DNA from: Virgibacillus oceani
GTDB taxonomy: Bacteria; Bacillota; Bacilli; Bacillales; Amphibacillaceae
Direction: 5' to 3'
Assembly: GCF_014638995.1 (NCBI RefSeq)
Contig: NZ_BMFR01000005.1
Coordinates: forward strand, 1 to 64,000
Length of the DNA stretch: 64,000 bases
The notes under the pieces were generated by a model. The model did no database searches. It was not told where the DNA came from and saw nothing but the letters and a program-made list of their open reading frames with translations. Both the position numbers and the translations under genes were made by a program. Below are positions 1 through 9,875 of the stretch, in pieces. How positions within the stretch are numbered: position 1 is the stretch's first letter; the number at the start of each line of letters is the position of its first letter.

Positions 1-122
1 TTTAAGCAAATTGTACCTTGATAACTAAATATTTATTTATTTTCTTCTTGACATCTTACAGCAGGTCTCATTCCTGGACTTGCATGGCAGTCGATTTAAC
101 TGCTATTTCAGTCCGGCCAAAA

Positions 123-1448
123 TTATTCCCCAGCATAAGCTCTCAACAAATACTGATTAATCGTTGCTTTAATTTGTTCCAACCTTCCTGATTGATGTTT
201 GATTTCTGTTAATCCTAATGCATGTTCTTCCAACTTATGAAAATCCGTTTTCCCTTCAACGATATCGAGACCGATACCTTCGTTGTAGCTGCTGTAACGA
301 TCTTCCAATATACTATCCAATACTTTATCATCAACTAGTTTTTGAGCAACTTTCAATCCAACTGCAAAGCTATCCATTCCGGCAATATGTGCATGGAACA
401 AGTCATCTGGCTCAAATGAACCTCTTCTGACCTTCGCATCAAAGTTCAATCCACCACGGCCAAGTCCACCATTTTTAATAACTTCATACATAGCTAGTGT
501 TGTGGCGTACAGGTCTGTGGGAAATTCATCGGTATCCCACCCAATTAGTGGATCGCCCTGATTAGCATCAACAGAACCTAGCATATTGTTTACCCGTGCA
601 TAGCGAAGTTCATGTTCAAAGGTATGACCCGCAAGTGTTGCATGGTTTGCTTCAATATTAAATTTAAACTTATCTTGAAGTCCATAATTTTGTAAGAAAG
701 CAAAACCGGTAGCTACGTCAAAATCATATTGATGTGTCGTCGGCTCTTTTGGTTTTGGTTCAATTAAAAATTGCGCATCAAAGCCGATTTCTTTTGCATA
801 GTCAACAGCCATATGGAAGAAACGGCCCAGGTTATCCATTTCCAGTTTCATATCTGTATTTAAAAGTGTTTCATAACCTTCACGACCACCCCAGAATACA
901 TAGTTATCTGCACCTAACTCCTTACCTATCTCCAATCCTTTTTTCACTTTAGCCGCAGAATATGCAAAGATATCTGCATTGTTGGAGGAAGCTGCACCAT
1001 GGATAAAACGTGGATGTGTGAAATTGTTCGCTGTATTCCAAAGTAATTTTGTTTTACTATCTTTCATGTAATCCTTCATCATGCTGACAATCGCATCTAA
1101 GTTTTGATTCGTCTCCCTTAAATTGCTTCCCTCTGGCGCAATATCAACATCATGGAAACAGAAAAACGGTACATCCAGTTTTTCAAAAAGTTCAAATGCA
1201 GCCTCCAGACGTGCTTTAGCCAAATCCATTCCGGTAAATTTATCCCACGGACGGACCATCGTACCTGCACCAAATGGATCTGAGCCATCCATTGTAAACG
1301 TATGCCAGTATGCTACACCAAATCGAAGGTATTCCTCCATTGTCTTTCCACCGATTTTTTCATGTGGATTATAAAATTTAAATGCGTATGGATTCCTTGA
1401 TGCTGCACCCTCGTATTTGATTTTGCTGATATTATCGAAATAAACCAT
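123..1448 (-). CDS. xylA: Xylose isomerase
   Basis: Converts D-xylose to D-xylulose in the cytoplasm, the first step of xylose use. The protein is 441 aa, the normal family length. Visible motifs: FCFHDVD with His99 and Asp102, [10 protein letters not shown] at about 184-193, and the metal ligand Glu230 in LIEPKPKEP. The ATG is preceded by AGGAGG at 7 nt. Upstream lies a TAGACA-17-TATAAT promoter overlapped by a xyl operator, so XylR control is expected. A DUF624 gene is divergent. The 122 nt after the stop run off the left edge with no gene or clear terminator; xylB is not visible and may follow outside the window. Confidence 0.97.
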   Translation of the reverse strand: MVYFDNISKIKYEGAASRNPYAFKFYNPHEKIGGKTMEEYLRFGVAYWHTFTMDGSDPFGAGTMVRPWDKFTGMDLAKARLEAAFELFEKLDVPFFCFHDVDIAPEGSNLRETNQNLDAIVSMMKDYMKDSKTKLLWNTANNFTHPRFIHGAASSNNADIFAYSAAKVKKGLEIGKELGADNYVFWGGREGYETLLNTDMKLEMDNLGRFFHMAVDYAKEIGFDAQFLIEPKPKEPTTHQYDFDVATGFAFLQNYGLQDKFKFNIEANHATLAGHTFEHELRYARVNNMLGSVDANQGDPLIGWDTDEFPTDLYATTLAMYEVIKNGGLGRGGLNFDAKVRRGSFEPDDLFHAHIAGMDSFAVGLKVAQKLVDDKVLDSILEDRYSSYNEGIGLDIVEGKTDFHKLEEHALGLTEIKHQSGRLEQIKATINQYLLRAYAGE

Positions 1449-1526
1449 CCATATACCTCCTGAAAAGTTATAAAATATAGTTATCCATTCATGTAACTGC
1501 TTTCATAAATTTATTATAGCAACACC

Positions 1527-1557
1527 AACTTAGTTTGTCTATTGTTTAAACTAAGTT
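1527..1557 (-). promoter_or_regulatory. xyl operator 1 and xylA promoter
   Basis: A 31-bp palindrome with arms AACTTAGTTT (1527-1536) and AAACTAAGTT (1548-1557). On the minus strand the xylA -35 box TAGACA lies inside it, followed 17 nt later by TATAAT. It matches two more copies at 9768 and 11234 and resembles the known Bacillus XylR operator (TTAGTTTGTTT-type arms). Confidence 0.9.
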
Positions 1558-1697
1558 TATAATTATTATATGTACTAGTTTTAGTAGAGTTTAGCAAAGA
1601 ACGAATCTACCAAAACTATTTGTTTATAACCTTAACACTGAAGTATAATAAACCATGCAGAAATACGTACGAACTTAAGGTAAGGAGGTTTTATTTC

Positions 1698-2306
1698 ATG
1701 AATTCAACAGGTGGAGCGATCTATAGTTTCCTGGAATGGATAACCCGCTTTGCATACGTGAATCTATTATGGATATTGTTTTCACTTCTGGGGGGAATTG
1801 TACTTGGCTTTTTCCCCGCTGCAATAGCGATGTTTTCCATTGTTCGCCAATGGATAAAAGGAAATACTGATATCCCAATCATGAAGTCTTTTTGGGAATT
1901 TTATAAAGCCGACTTTTGGAAAAGCAATCGGCTGGGTTTGTTTTACGCAGCTATTGTTGTGATTATCACTATTGATATATTTTATATTCAAGTAAACCAT
2001 GTATTAGACTGGAGAAATATTCCCCTATTTGCATTTATGCTGCTGATTGCTCTGTTTACGTTTTACGTTTTTCCAGCCTTTGTGCATTATGATTTAAACG
2101 TCCTTAGCGTGATGAAAAATGCTCTCTTAATCATGTTAATTAGTCCGGTCCACAGTATCCTAATGACCATCAGCATTGTATCCATTTACTTGATCATACA
2201 GGTTCTCCCGGCATTGGCATTTATTTTCGGCGGAAGCATCTACGCTTTGATAACGATGGGACTCGGCTATCATGCCTTTATTAATGTTGAGAAAAAGCAA
2301 GCCTAG
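1698..2306 (+). CDS. DUF624 (YesL-like) membrane protein
   Basis: Small integral membrane protein of the DUF624/YesL family, 202 aa, with about five hydrophobic segments. Its biochemical role is unknown; the family often sits beside sugar ABC importers and glycoside hydrolases. I chose the ATG at 1698 because AAGGAGG lies just upstream; the open frame extends to 1620 but that part lacks a ribosome site. The opening region (Gly-Ala-Ile-Tyr, Trp-Ile-Thr-Arg-Phe, VNLLWI) and the pattern FPAAIAMFSIVRQW are shared with the second DUF624 gene at 47155. Divergent from xylA, with the xyl operator between them, so it is probably xylose-regulated. Confidence 0.85.
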   Translation: MNSTGGAIYSFLEWITRFAYVNLLWILFSLLGGIVLGFFPAAIAMFSIVRQWIKGNTDIPIMKSFWEFYKADFWKSNRLGLFYAAIVVIITIDIFYIQVNHVLDWRNIPLFAFMLLIALFTFYVFPAFVHYDLNVLSVMKNALLIMLISPVHSILMTISIVSIYLIIQVLPALAFIFGGSIYALITMGLGYHAFINVEKKQA

Positions 2307-2521
2307 AAAAAACACCCCCATAAAAGGAATCGGGTAACCGCTCGCTTAACGCGTACAAAATGGTTCCCCCCTTCTCCCATTACTTACTGCGGAATATCAC
2401 CAGCACTCTGTTCACAGATAAGAATTTATAATCCTTGTTAAACAGTACTCATTGTAACTGAACATGAAGGGTAGAACAGGTAAACTAAGACCCGTGCATA
2501 CAAATGGCAAAAACCTGGTAG

Positions 2522-3094
2522 TTACTTGGGAAGATCATTGATGTTATTTCGATACACTCTGTTAATTTGTTCTGCCAAATAGCTTGGACTATAAGGCATC
2601 CCTTTCTGTATCCACCATGTTACAATGCCAAAAGTTGAGGAAGCAATAATTTCAATTGGAACTTGTGACGTGTGTTTTTTCACCTTTCTTGTTTCGCGCC
2701 TGATGGAAACGATCCCAGTGATTATTTCAAATAGTCTTTTGCGAAACCCCTTGTTCTCAATCATTACATTAAATAGTACGGCATTTTCATAAATATGCTC
2801 TAAAAACGAAACAATGGGTTGTGTGACGATCTCCTGATTTTCCCGGAAAAGCGGATGTATCTTTCTATTTAACTCATCAAGCACTTCATCCACCATTTGC
2901 TCTTTTAATTCTTCAATATCATGATAATGCAAATAGAAAGTGGCTCGATTTAATTCTGCACGATCGGCTAATTTCTGAACCGTTAATTTACTTTGATTCT
3001 CATTTTCCTGGAGCAGTGAAATAAGCGCAACCTTAAACATTCGTTTTGTGCGAAGAATCCTAGGATCCACCTTTTCCTCCTTGTTATTAGACAT
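2522..3094 (-). CDS. TetR/AcrR family transcriptional regulator
   Basis: 190-aa repressor. The N-terminal helix-turn-helix is visible at about residues 38-62 (LTVQKLADRAELNRATFYLH). The C-terminal part resembles the TetR_C_8-type ligand domain common in Bacillaceae. Divergent from an MFS efflux gene, the usual arrangement for a local drug-responsive repressor. Its promoter on the minus strand (TTGACA at about 3150-3155, 17 nt, GATAAG) overlaps a candidate operator, implying autoregulation. RBS AAAGGAG before the ATG. Ligand unknown. Confidence 0.88.
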   Translation of the reverse strand: MSNNKEEKVDPRILRTKRMFKVALISLLQENENQSKLTVQKLADRAELNRATFYLHYHDIEELKEQMVDEVLDELNRKIHPLFRENQEIVTQPIVSFLEHIYENAVLFNVMIENKGFRKRLFEIITGIVSIRRETRKVKKHTSQVPIEIIASSTFGIVTWWIQKGMPYSPSYLAEQINRVYRNNINDLPK

Positions 3095-3130
3095 TTGATC
3101 ACTCCTTTGACTATAATCCCGCTTCTTATC

Positions 3131-3258
3131 GACATATTCTTATAAGATGTCAATTACTATACATTTTTTAGGAAAATGTAAATGGATTTTTCATCTTTCG
3201 CGTGGTAGTATCTATTTTATTGACAAGATATCAATTAATTAACAAAACGTCAATTAAG
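3131..3258. promoter_or_regulatory. Candidate TetR operators between tetR and MFS gene
   Basis: Three copies of an ARAYRTCAATTA-like element lie between the divergent genes: 3143-3157 (TAAGATGTCAATTAC), 3223-3240 and 3242-3258. The last two are head-to-tail about 19 bp apart. The first is part of an imperfect palindrome GACATnTT...AAnATGTC at 3131-3151. Copies one and two each contain a TTGACA-like -35 on one strand, so a bound repressor would block both promoters. Assigned from sequence pattern only. Confidence 0.55.
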
Positions 3259-3280
3259 TAATTGTGAAAGGATTTTGAAA

Positions 3281-4753
3281 ATGAAACATCCAATCAATAA
3301 AAAGATTCTTATGCCCGTTATGCTTTTGGGCTCTTTTTTATCCATATTGAACCAAACAATATTAAATGTTGCCTTACCAGATTTAATGAATGAATTTGAG
3401 ATTGGTGCGACAACGGTTCAATGGCTGATCACTGGATTTATGTTGGTAAATGGAATTTTGGTGCCGGTGACTGCCTTTTTGATGAAACGATTTACAACAA
3501 GGCAATTATTTCTCAGTTCCATGGCTTTCTTGTTTGCAGGTACTTTTATCAGTGCCATTGCACCAGGGTTTGAATTTCTCCTAGTTGGACGATTGATTCA
3601 AGCAGCGGGGGCAGGGATTATTATGCCTCTCTTAATGACGGTTGTTTTTGTTGTGTATCCAAAAGAAGGCCGCGGAACTGCCATGGGTTTCATTGGGCTA
3701 GCGATGATCGTTGCACCAGCCATTGGTCCGACTTTGGCAGGCTTTGTCATCGAACAGTTTTCATGGCGCTGGATCTTTATTGGTATGCTGCCACTAGTTG
3801 CCATCGTCATTCTGTTATCTTTAAAGTTCCTGGTAAATGTTTCGGAAACATCGAAAGCAAAACTCGATCTCACTAGTATCATTCTTTCAACAATCGGTTT
3901 CGGTGGTTTACTGTTTGGGTTGAGCAATGCAGGAGATAAAGGCTGGGGAAGCGCTGAAGTGTTAATTTTTATCGCTTTGGGTATTGTTTTGCTATTCCTT
4001 TTCTGCAGGCGTCAGATCATGTCGAAGGATCCTTTGCTTAATTTAAGTGTATTCAAAGTTCCAATGTTCACGACAACGACAATTATCAGCGTTATGGTTA
4101 TGTTCGTCATGTATGCAGATATGATTTTATTGCCGATTTACCTGCAAACCAGCAGAGGCTTTTCCGTTTTGGATACTGCTTTGCTGTTACTTCCAGGCGC
4201 ATTAGTGAATGCATTGTTGTCACCGGTAACTGGACGGATATTAGATAAATTCGGACCAAAGCCTATCGTGATTGTCGGTTTATGTTTCTTGATTCCTTCC
4301 ATTTGGGGTGTAACGCATTTGACTGATGCAACAACGTACAACTATTTGATGATCCGAACGGTTTTCTTACGTATTGGGCTAAGTTTTCTGACAATGCCGC
4401 TAAATACCGCTGGATTGAATGCCCTTCCGAATCATTTAAATTCTCATGGGTCAGCTGTTACGAATACAGTCCGCCAACTTGCGGGTTCAATTGGAACGGC
4501 AATGATTATCACGATTTTCACAAGCAGAACAAATAGTCATGCTGCACAAATGGTGGATACAAACCAAGCGCTGTCACCATCTCAACTAGCTCAGAAATCC
4601 TCAATACTTGGTACAAATGATGCTTATCTTTTTATGCTGGTTTTAGGGATAATTGCTCTTGTTGTCACAGTTTTTATGCGCAAGGAAAGGAGCAGTGAGC
4701 AAGAAGAAGCCATTGAGGTAAAAAAAATGAAGCAGCCAGCGGAAGGACGATGA
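3281..4753 (+). CDS. MFS drug:H+ antiporter (DHA2/EmrB-like, 14 TM)
   Basis: 490-aa inner-membrane efflux protein of the major facilitator superfamily, DHA2 type with about 14 hydrophobic helices. Motif C-like stretch GFIGLAMIVAPAIGPTLAGF and the opening motif LNQTILNVALPDLMNEF are typical of the EmrB/QacA group. I prefer the ATG at 3281 (GAAAGGA about 9 nt upstream) over a TTG two codons earlier, which is too close to the ribosome site. Regulated by the divergent TetR gene. The substrate cannot be told from sequence. Confidence 0.9.
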   Translation: MKHPINKKILMPVMLLGSFLSILNQTILNVALPDLMNEFEIGATTVQWLITGFMLVNGILVPVTAFLMKRFTTRQLFLSSMAFLFAGTFISAIAPGFEFLLVGRLIQAAGAGIIMPLLMTVVFVVYPKEGRGTAMGFIGLAMIVAPAIGPTLAGFVIEQFSWRWIFIGMLPLVAIVILLSLKFLVNVSETSKAKLDLTSIILSTIGFGGLLFGLSNAGDKGWGSAEVLIFIALGIVLLFLFCRRQIMSKDPLLNLSVFKVPMFTTTTIISVMVMFVMYADMILLPIYLQTSRGFSVLDTALLLLPGALVNALLSPVTGRILDKFGPKPIVIVGLCFLIPSIWGVTHLTDATTYNYLMIRTVFLRIGLSFLTMPLNTAGLNALPNHLNSHGSAVTNTVRQLAGSIGTAMIITIFTSRTNSHAAQMVDTNQALSPSQLAQKSSILGTNDAYLFMLVLGIIALVVTVFMRKERSSEQEEAIEVKKMKQPAEGR

Positions 4754-4843
4754 TGGTTTGAAGGTGCAGTCGGTTGCATTTCCCCTCCCCCTACATTTAG
4801 GAAGACTGCGGGAATCCCCATCCCACCTGACTAACTTGCTGTA

Positions 4844-4901
4844 ATAATACTAAAACGAACAGGAACCATAACAACATGGTTCCTGTTCGTTTTAGTATTA
4901 T
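4844..4901. terminator. Long perfect hairpin after the MFS gene
   Basis: Perfect inverted repeat with 26-nt arms (4844-4869 and 4876-4901) and a 6-nt loop AACAAC; the arms read AATACTAAAACGAACAGGAA onward. It lies about 90 nt after the MFS stop and may terminate it, though no long T-run follows. The rest of 4754-5119 holds only a GAGGTG ribosome site at its end; nothing else was recognised. Confidence 0.6.
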
Positions 4902-5119
4902 AGGCTTCAAGTGTAAAGTTATCACTAGCCCATTCACAAATAAAATCTTTTTCGGGTAATTTCCTCCATCATTACACTAATTAAGTGAACTATAACAGGG
5001 CCAAATACACATTAGCGAGTCAAATCATTTAACCATTTTTATTCTATAGAAGACCCTTAAGCGGACAAACAAACAAGCATACCTCTTCTTAATTCATAAG
5101 GTAAGTTGAGGTGAAAAAT

Positions 5120-6082
5120 ATGAAAAAGATAATCTTATTTGCCGATACAGGCATTGATGATGCAATCGCGTTGATCTACGCACTGAAGAATCCTGAGATA
5201 GATTTGATTGGAGTGGTCAGTGGCTACGGAAACATCAATCGGGAAAAAACGTATAGGAATGTCGAGTACTTGCTGGAACTAGCAGGTCGTACAGATATTC
5301 CAGTCATTGCTGGTGCTACACGTCCACTGAGTGGTGAAGAACCTGTCTTTTTTCCTGAAATTCATGGCATTGAGGGACTAGGACCGATTGATCCGCCAAT
5401 CCCTGAAGAACGCTATCAGAATCGAACGAATTTCAGTAAGCTATTCGGTTTGATCAAGGACAATCCTAATGATTTGATAATCGTTAATGTCGGACGATGC
5501 ACTTCACTGGCAATTGCCCATTATTTAAGTCCTGAAGTGATGGAAAATGTAAAAGAAACCTATTTGATGGGTGGAGCTTTTCTCGAACCTGGCAATGCAT
5601 CCGAAGTAGCAGAAGCGAATTTTTTCGGCGATCCAATTGCAGCTGATTTCATTTGTCAACATGCCGTTAACCTCACAATCGTTCCATTAAATGTGACAAG
5701 AGACGCATTATTGACCCCAAGAGAAGTCGATCTCATTGATTCCCGCTCAGATTCACCTTTGGAGGAATTAATTAAACCAATCTTGGATTTCTATTATGAA
5801 GTCTATCAACAGCTTGAGCCTGGTATACCTGGAGCACCATTGCACGATTTGGCCGCTTTAATGGCTGCTCTAGATATAAGCGGATTGTATTCTTACAGCA
5901 AACGAGAGGTGAGGGTGGAACATGAGGGTAACCTCACATACGGTGAAAGTATCGCTGACTTCCGGGCACGCTCGAGTGATTGTTATGGACCAAATTGTAC
6001 ACGTATCGCCTTAGGAATCAATCAAAATGTCTTTGTCACGAACGTCTTTGAGATCTTAACTAATGATCAACGAACTGGCTAA
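5120..6082 (+). CDS. Inosine-uridine-type nucleoside hydrolase
   Basis: Predicted to hydrolyse the N-glycosidic bond of ribonucleosides to base and ribose. 320 aa, normal family length. The calcium-binding N-terminal motif reads FADTGIDDAIAL; the family consensus is DxDxGxDD, so the first Asp is replaced by Phe while the catalytic-site Asp of the A-D-T-G step and the double Asp remain. The C-terminal HDLAALMAAL carries the conserved His-Asp pair. Start: ATG at 5120 with GAGGTG 6 nt upstream, preferred to the in-frame GTG at 5111. Stand-alone gene, convergent with the GH43 gene. Confidence 0.88.
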   Translation: MKKIILFADTGIDDAIALIYALKNPEIDLIGVVSGYGNINREKTYRNVEYLLELAGRTDIPVIAGATRPLSGEEPVFFPEIHGIEGLGPIDPPIPEERYQNRTNFSKLFGLIKDNPNDLIIVNVGRCTSLAIAHYLSPEVMENVKETYLMGGAFLEPGNASEVAEANFFGDPIAADFICQHAVNLTIVPLNVTRDALLTPREVDLIDSRSDSPLEELIKPILDFYYEVYQQLEPGIPGAPLHDLAALMAALDISGLYSYSKREVRVEHEGNLTYGESIADFRARSSDCYGPNCTRIALGINQNVFVTNVFEILTNDQRTG

Positions 6083-6182
6083 TTGGTTGCCTTTCCTGCT
6101 TACAGCTGACGTGGCAAAGTTTTATAAATGCTTGTGTACGTTTGAAAATATATTTTGAACACATTGGTTGAATATTAAAACA

Positions 6183-6211
6183 GGGTACAAATCTACATTC
6201 GATTTGTACCC
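6183..6211. terminator. Convergent terminator hairpin
   Basis: GGGTACAAATC (6183-6193) pairs with GATTTGTACCC (6201-6211) across a 7-nt loop, between the convergent nucleoside hydrolase and GH43 genes. Short T-rich runs on both sides suggest bidirectional use. Confidence 0.75.
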
Positions 6212-6262
6212 TTAATTTATATGTTTATTATTTTACCAACGGCCCCTGTAGAAGTGTTAGAT

Positions 6263-7873
6263 TTAACTGTTTTCTTTATATAGGAAATAATCGAAATCAG
6301 CATATTTACGCTGACCGGACGTATCCTGGCACTGCATGCCGACAAAAGCACCCGTAAAGAAGCCCCCGCCTTGAATGTAATCATCAGACAGCTTATATGA
6401 TTGGAACTGCACAGGAATGGCTGTCCAGTTTTCACCATTAAACGAATAAGCATACTCGTACGTGTTTGTCCTGACGTCCACACGGAGATAAACATATTCC
6501 ACATCATTTGGAATAACGATTTCTTTTCCTTTAAGCGGCTGATCAAATGTAAAGTTATCACACGTCATGAGTTCCAGAATTCTGCCCTTCTCCTCATGCC
6601 AGGAAATTTGAAGGGATGTCCAGTTTTGCGTATTGTAATAGTTTACTAGTCCCGCTGATTGCTGGAATGTATCGGGTCTGAACGCTACTTTTGTCTCAGC
6701 GGTAAAATTAAAATGCTGCCAGCGTCTCGCTACAAAGCTTTGGGTAAATTTTGATGTCAGTGATTCTTTTCCATACAACCGCAAATGACCAGAATTATCT
6801 TTTAATGAAACGATATCTTCTCCCAATGGAATACGCAATGTTTGGAAATGCAGGTTCAATGTTTCAGTATTAAAATCATCCTTTTCATCATAGTCCCTTT
6901 CCCATTTCACTGCTTCTATTGCTGGTCCTTCTATTTCAAATGCTGGTTGGTTGCCGCCAACAACATATGGCCAATCGTTTTTCCATTCCAATCGCTGAAT
7001 TGCCGTTTCTCTCCCAAGTGGACAATATCCCCGTGGATCTAATAAAGGTTGCCCTTCCCTAGGCAGTGGACGCCCTGTCAAATGGACTAAAAACCACTCA
7101 TCTGTATGCGTTTGAACGATTGAAGCATGCCCCGCTTTTTGCAGCGGATTTCTTGGATATGGGAATGACGTGATTAATGGATTTTCCGGATGAACTTCAT
7201 ATGGACCCCTTAAGTCTCTAGAGCGTGCAATTGTTGCCTGGTGATCATATTTTGTCCCGCCCTCTGCTGTTAAAAGGTAGTAGTAGCCATTCATCTTATA
7301 TAAATGTGGAGCCTCCGTTAATTTTATATCCGTTCCTTTAAAAATAGCTTCCGGCTTCCCAACAAGTTTTTCCTCTCCAACACTATATTCCTGAAGGACA
7401 ATCCCATAAAAATTATGGTGACCAACACGGTGATCCCACAGCATGTTTACTAAATATTTTTTTCCATCATCATCATGGAATAAGGACGGATCAAAGCCTG
7501 AACTATTTAAATGTACGGGCTCCGACCATTCCCCATCAATCGTGTCACATGTAACAAGGTAATTATGGCTATCCTTCCACTGACCTTCTGTTACCTTAAC
7601 ATCCGTATAAATAAGCCAGAACTTGCCATCGCTATAGGAGAGTGCCGGTGCCCAAACCCCACCAGAATCCGGGTTTCCCAGCATATTTAATTGGCTTAAA
7701 CGGTTTAGTGGCCGTGAAATTAGCCGCCAATTTTTTAAGTCCTTTGAATGGTAAATGCCAACTCCCGGAAACCATTCAAACGTGGAGACTGCAATATAGT
7801 AATCTTCCCCCGCACGACAAATACTTGGATCCGGATGAAAACCTGTTAATATCGGATTTTGAATCATAGTCAT
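6263..7873 (-). CDS. xynB: GH43 beta-xylosidase
   Basis: Cleaves xylose from the non-reducing end of xylo-oligosaccharides; no signal peptide, so cytoplasmic. 536 aa. The three GH43 carboxylates are visible at Asp15 (HPDPS), Asp128 (GFDPSLF) and Glu187 (LTEAPHLY), the same positions as in the characterised Geobacillus XynB3 enzyme. The C-terminal half looks like the concanavalin-like domain of the xylosidase subfamily. RBS AGGTGG 7 nt before the ATG. Last gene of an operon behind two ABC permeases: imported xylosides are hydrolysed inside, then XylA acts. Confidence 0.93.
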   Translation of the reverse strand: MTMIQNPILTGFHPDPSICRAGEDYYIAVSTFEWFPGVGIYHSKDLKNWRLISRPLNRLSQLNMLGNPDSGGVWAPALSYSDGKFWLIYTDVKVTEGQWKDSHNYLVTCDTIDGEWSEPVHLNSSGFDPSLFHDDDGKKYLVNMLWDHRVGHHNFYGIVLQEYSVGEEKLVGKPEAIFKGTDIKLTEAPHLYKMNGYYYLLTAEGGTKYDHQATIARSRDLRGPYEVHPENPLITSFPYPRNPLQKAGHASIVQTHTDEWFLVHLTGRPLPREGQPLLDPRGYCPLGRETAIQRLEWKNDWPYVVGGNQPAFEIEGPAIEAVKWERDYDEKDDFNTETLNLHFQTLRIPLGEDIVSLKDNSGHLRLYGKESLTSKFTQSFVARRWQHFNFTAETKVAFRPDTFQQSAGLVNYYNTQNWTSLQISWHEEKGRILELMTCDNFTFDQPLKGKEIVIPNDVEYVYLRVDVRTNTYEYAYSFNGENWTAIPVQFQSYKLSDDYIQGGGFFTGAFVGMQCQDTSGQRKYADFDYFLYKENS

Positions 7874-7888
7874 TTTTTATCCACCTTT

Positions 7889-8710
7889 CTATCCTTTCAC
7901 AGCACTTGACGAAATACCTTCAACAACCTTGTTGCTGAAGAAAATAAACGCAAGCAGTATCGGTATGATGCTAATAATGAGTGTTGCACCAATCGCTCCC
8001 CAGTCCGTCATATACTGTCCAATGAAATTTTGAATCCCAACAGTCAGTGTTTTATACTCGTCAGAACTAATGAATGTATTAACAAAAACGAATTCATTCC
8101 AGTTATAGATCATGTTAATAATGACCGTCGTAGATATTACCGGTGCAGTCATTGGTAAAATGATCCGGAAAAATAACCGGTTGATCGAGCAACCGTCAAT
8201 GATAGCCGCTTCCTCAATTTCACGTGGCAATGTGTAATAAAATCCTAGCAAAATCATCATCGTAATTGGCAAATTATAAGCCGTATACGTTATGACAATG
8301 GATAACGGGTTATCGATTAAGTTTACATTTAGGAACATGTTGAATAGCGGAATTAACGCAGAGTGAATTGGTATCATCAGACCAACCATAAATAAACCTA
8401 ATACAAACTTATTCAGCTTCCAGTTCATTCGGGTAATTGCAAATGTAGCCATGCTTGCCAGCAGCACAGTTAAAATAATTGCCAATCCCGTAATCCAAAC
8501 ACTATTGAAAAAATAAACACCTATTCCGCCTTCCCAAACCTTCTGGTAATTTTCCCATCTAAATTCTGTCGGTAAAGCAAACGGTGACCCGGAAAATATC
8601 TCACTGTTATCCTTTAATGAAAATAGGAAGAGCCAAACAATCGGAAAAACCTGAAACAAGGCAATGATTCCAAGGCATAGGTATAGAAACGCATATCCCA
8701 AGCGACCCAT
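7889..8710 (-). CDS. ABC sugar permease, MalG type (CUT1)
   Basis: 273-aa inner-membrane subunit of a carbohydrate ABC importer with six predicted helices. The cytoplasmic coupling loop has the EAA signature (EEAAIIDGCSINRLFFRIILP). RBS AAAGGGG before ATG. Lies 15 nt after the MalF-type gene and 15 nt before GH43, so it is co-transcribed. With the lipoprotein at 9876 it probably imports xylo-oligosaccharides. No ATPase gene is present; a shared MsmX-type ATPase elsewhere is expected from what is known of Bacillus CUT1 systems. Confidence 0.92.
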   Translation of the reverse strand: MGRLGYAFLYLCLGIIALFQVFPIVWLFLFSLKDNSEIFSGSPFALPTEFRWENYQKVWEGGIGVYFFNSVWITGLAIILTVLLASMATFAITRMNWKLNKFVLGLFMVGLMIPIHSALIPLFNMFLNVNLIDNPLSIVITYTAYNLPITMMILLGFYYTLPREIEEAAIIDGCSINRLFFRIILPMTAPVISTTVIINMIYNWNEFVFVNTFISSDEYKTLTVGIQNFIGQYMTDWGAIGATLIISIIPILLAFIFFSNKVVEGISSSAVKG

Positions 8711-8725
8711 TCTCTAAACCCCTTT

Positions 8726-9604
8726 CTAATACTGTATTTCTTCTTTAGTGGCAGTTAATTTACGAATAATAACGGTTACAATTAACGTAATAACTAATAA
8801 CAAGAAGCCAATTGCACTACCATATCCAAAGTCATTACTTGCAAATGCCAGCTTATACATATACGAAGCCATTACCTCACTAGCCCCATTCGGTCCGCCG
8901 CCAGTCATTACATAAATCAAATCGAAATATTTTAACGAACCTACAATCGCAAGTACGATAGTTACCTTAACAACACCCATAATTAAAGGAAGCTTGATTT
9001 TGTAAGCAATTTGAAAAGCAGATGCACCATCAATGCGTGCAGCTTCTATTAATGACCCCGGAATGTTTTTCAATGCCGCATAATAAATCAAAATGTAAAA
9101 ACCGGCATATTGCCACAAAATCGGAACAAATATTGCAAATAGCACAAACTTAGGTTCAGCTAACCATGCTGGCGGACTATCGACCCCAAGTGACATCAAG
9201 ATACTGTTTAACATTCCGTTCGTCGGATTAAATACCTTTATCCAAAGCTGTGCAATCGCAACAGAAGATAAAAGCATCGGAATTAAATAGATTTTTCTAA
9301 GCAGGTCAGACCCTTTTATTTTAGACGCCAGTATCATAGATATTGCTAAATAGATTACTAAACTCAGTGTTGAAAAGATCGCAAGTAACAGGGAATGCCA
9401 TGCACTATCCCAGAACTTAAGATCCCTTATTGCATTACTATAATTCTCTAAGCCAATGAATTTCATGGCCCCGATACCATCCCACTCCATTAAGCCATAG
9501 TATCCACTAAGAATTAATGGAATGAATATAAGCACACCTACTAATAGAAGTGCTGGTAAGACGTATAAAGCGATCACTAACTTATTAGACATAACTTTAT
9601 TCAT
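8726..9604 (-). CDS. ABC sugar permease, MalF type (CUT1)
   Basis: 292-aa inner-membrane permease, partner of the MalG-type subunit downstream. EAA loop visible as IEAARIDGASAFQIAYKIKLP near residue 195. RBS GGGG 8 nt before the ATG. First gene of the permease-GH43 transcript, which starts from a promoter (TGGACA-17-TATTCT on the minus strand) overlapped by xyl operator 2 and followed by a cre-like site. The binding-protein gene lies upstream but is separated by a terminator, so the transcript has its own control. Confidence 0.92.
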   Translation of the reverse strand: MNKVMSNKLVIALYVLPALLLVGVLIFIPLILSGYYGLMEWDGIGAMKFIGLENYSNAIRDLKFWDSAWHSLLLAIFSTLSLVIYLAISMILASKIKGSDLLRKIYLIPMLLSSVAIAQLWIKVFNPTNGMLNSILMSLGVDSPPAWLAEPKFVLFAIFVPILWQYAGFYILIYYAALKNIPGSLIEAARIDGASAFQIAYKIKLPLIMGVVKVTIVLAIVGSLKYFDLIYVMTGGGPNGASEVMASYMYKLAFASNDFGYGSAIGFLLLVITLIVTVIIRKLTATKEEIQY

Positions 9605-9681
9605 AGCTTCAACCCCCTGTCCATATAAGAAATAAAATTTTTCATTTTAAAATAAATTCTATTGTACGAATAGCGACTATT

Positions 9682-9696
9682 TGTAATCGCTTACTA
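9682..9696 (-). promoter_or_regulatory. Candidate cre (CcpA) site
   Basis: On the minus strand TAGTAAGCGATTACA matches the cre consensus WTGNAARCGNWWWCA at 14 of 15 positions. It lies between the xyl promoter and the first permease gene, where CcpA would act as a roadblock. Not tested. Confidence 0.5.
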
Positions 9697-9767
9697 TTTA
9701 TTTAATCACAACCCCTCATAATAAAAAAATCTCACATCTTTTCTATATTTTTTAGAATATCAAACTA

Positions 9768-9798
9768 AACCTTGTTTGTCCAGTGGATAAACTAAGTT
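9768..9798 (-). promoter_or_regulatory. xyl operator 2 and permease-operon promoter
   Basis: 31-bp element opening AACCTTGTTTGTC and closing AAACTAAGTT. It overlaps the minus-strand -35 TGGACA, with TATTCT 17 nt further. Same spacing as operators 1 and 3. Confidence 0.87.
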
Positions 9799-9820
9799 TT
9801 GACAGACAGATTAATATAAT

Positions 9821-9854
9821 AAAAGAACACCTCAACTTAGTGAAGTGTTCTTTT
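9821..9854 (-). terminator. Terminator of sugar-binding protein gene
   Basis: AAAAGAACAC (9821-9830) pairs with GTGTTCTTTT (9845-9854), 20 nt after the lipoprotein stop. It separates this highly needed gene from the permease operon, whose own xyl promoter begins directly behind it. Confidence 0.8.
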
Positions 9855-9875
9855 GATAGATTCGTCTATTTAAGC

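Noticed and set aside
1..122. Start of xylB downstream of xylA
   Set aside because: No ribosome site plus start giving a xylulokinase-like sequence is visible in the 122 nt available; only an expectation from other Bacillaceae.
1484..1498. cre-like site upstream of xylA
   Set aside because: Two or more mismatches at conserved positions; not better than chance in AT-rich DNA.
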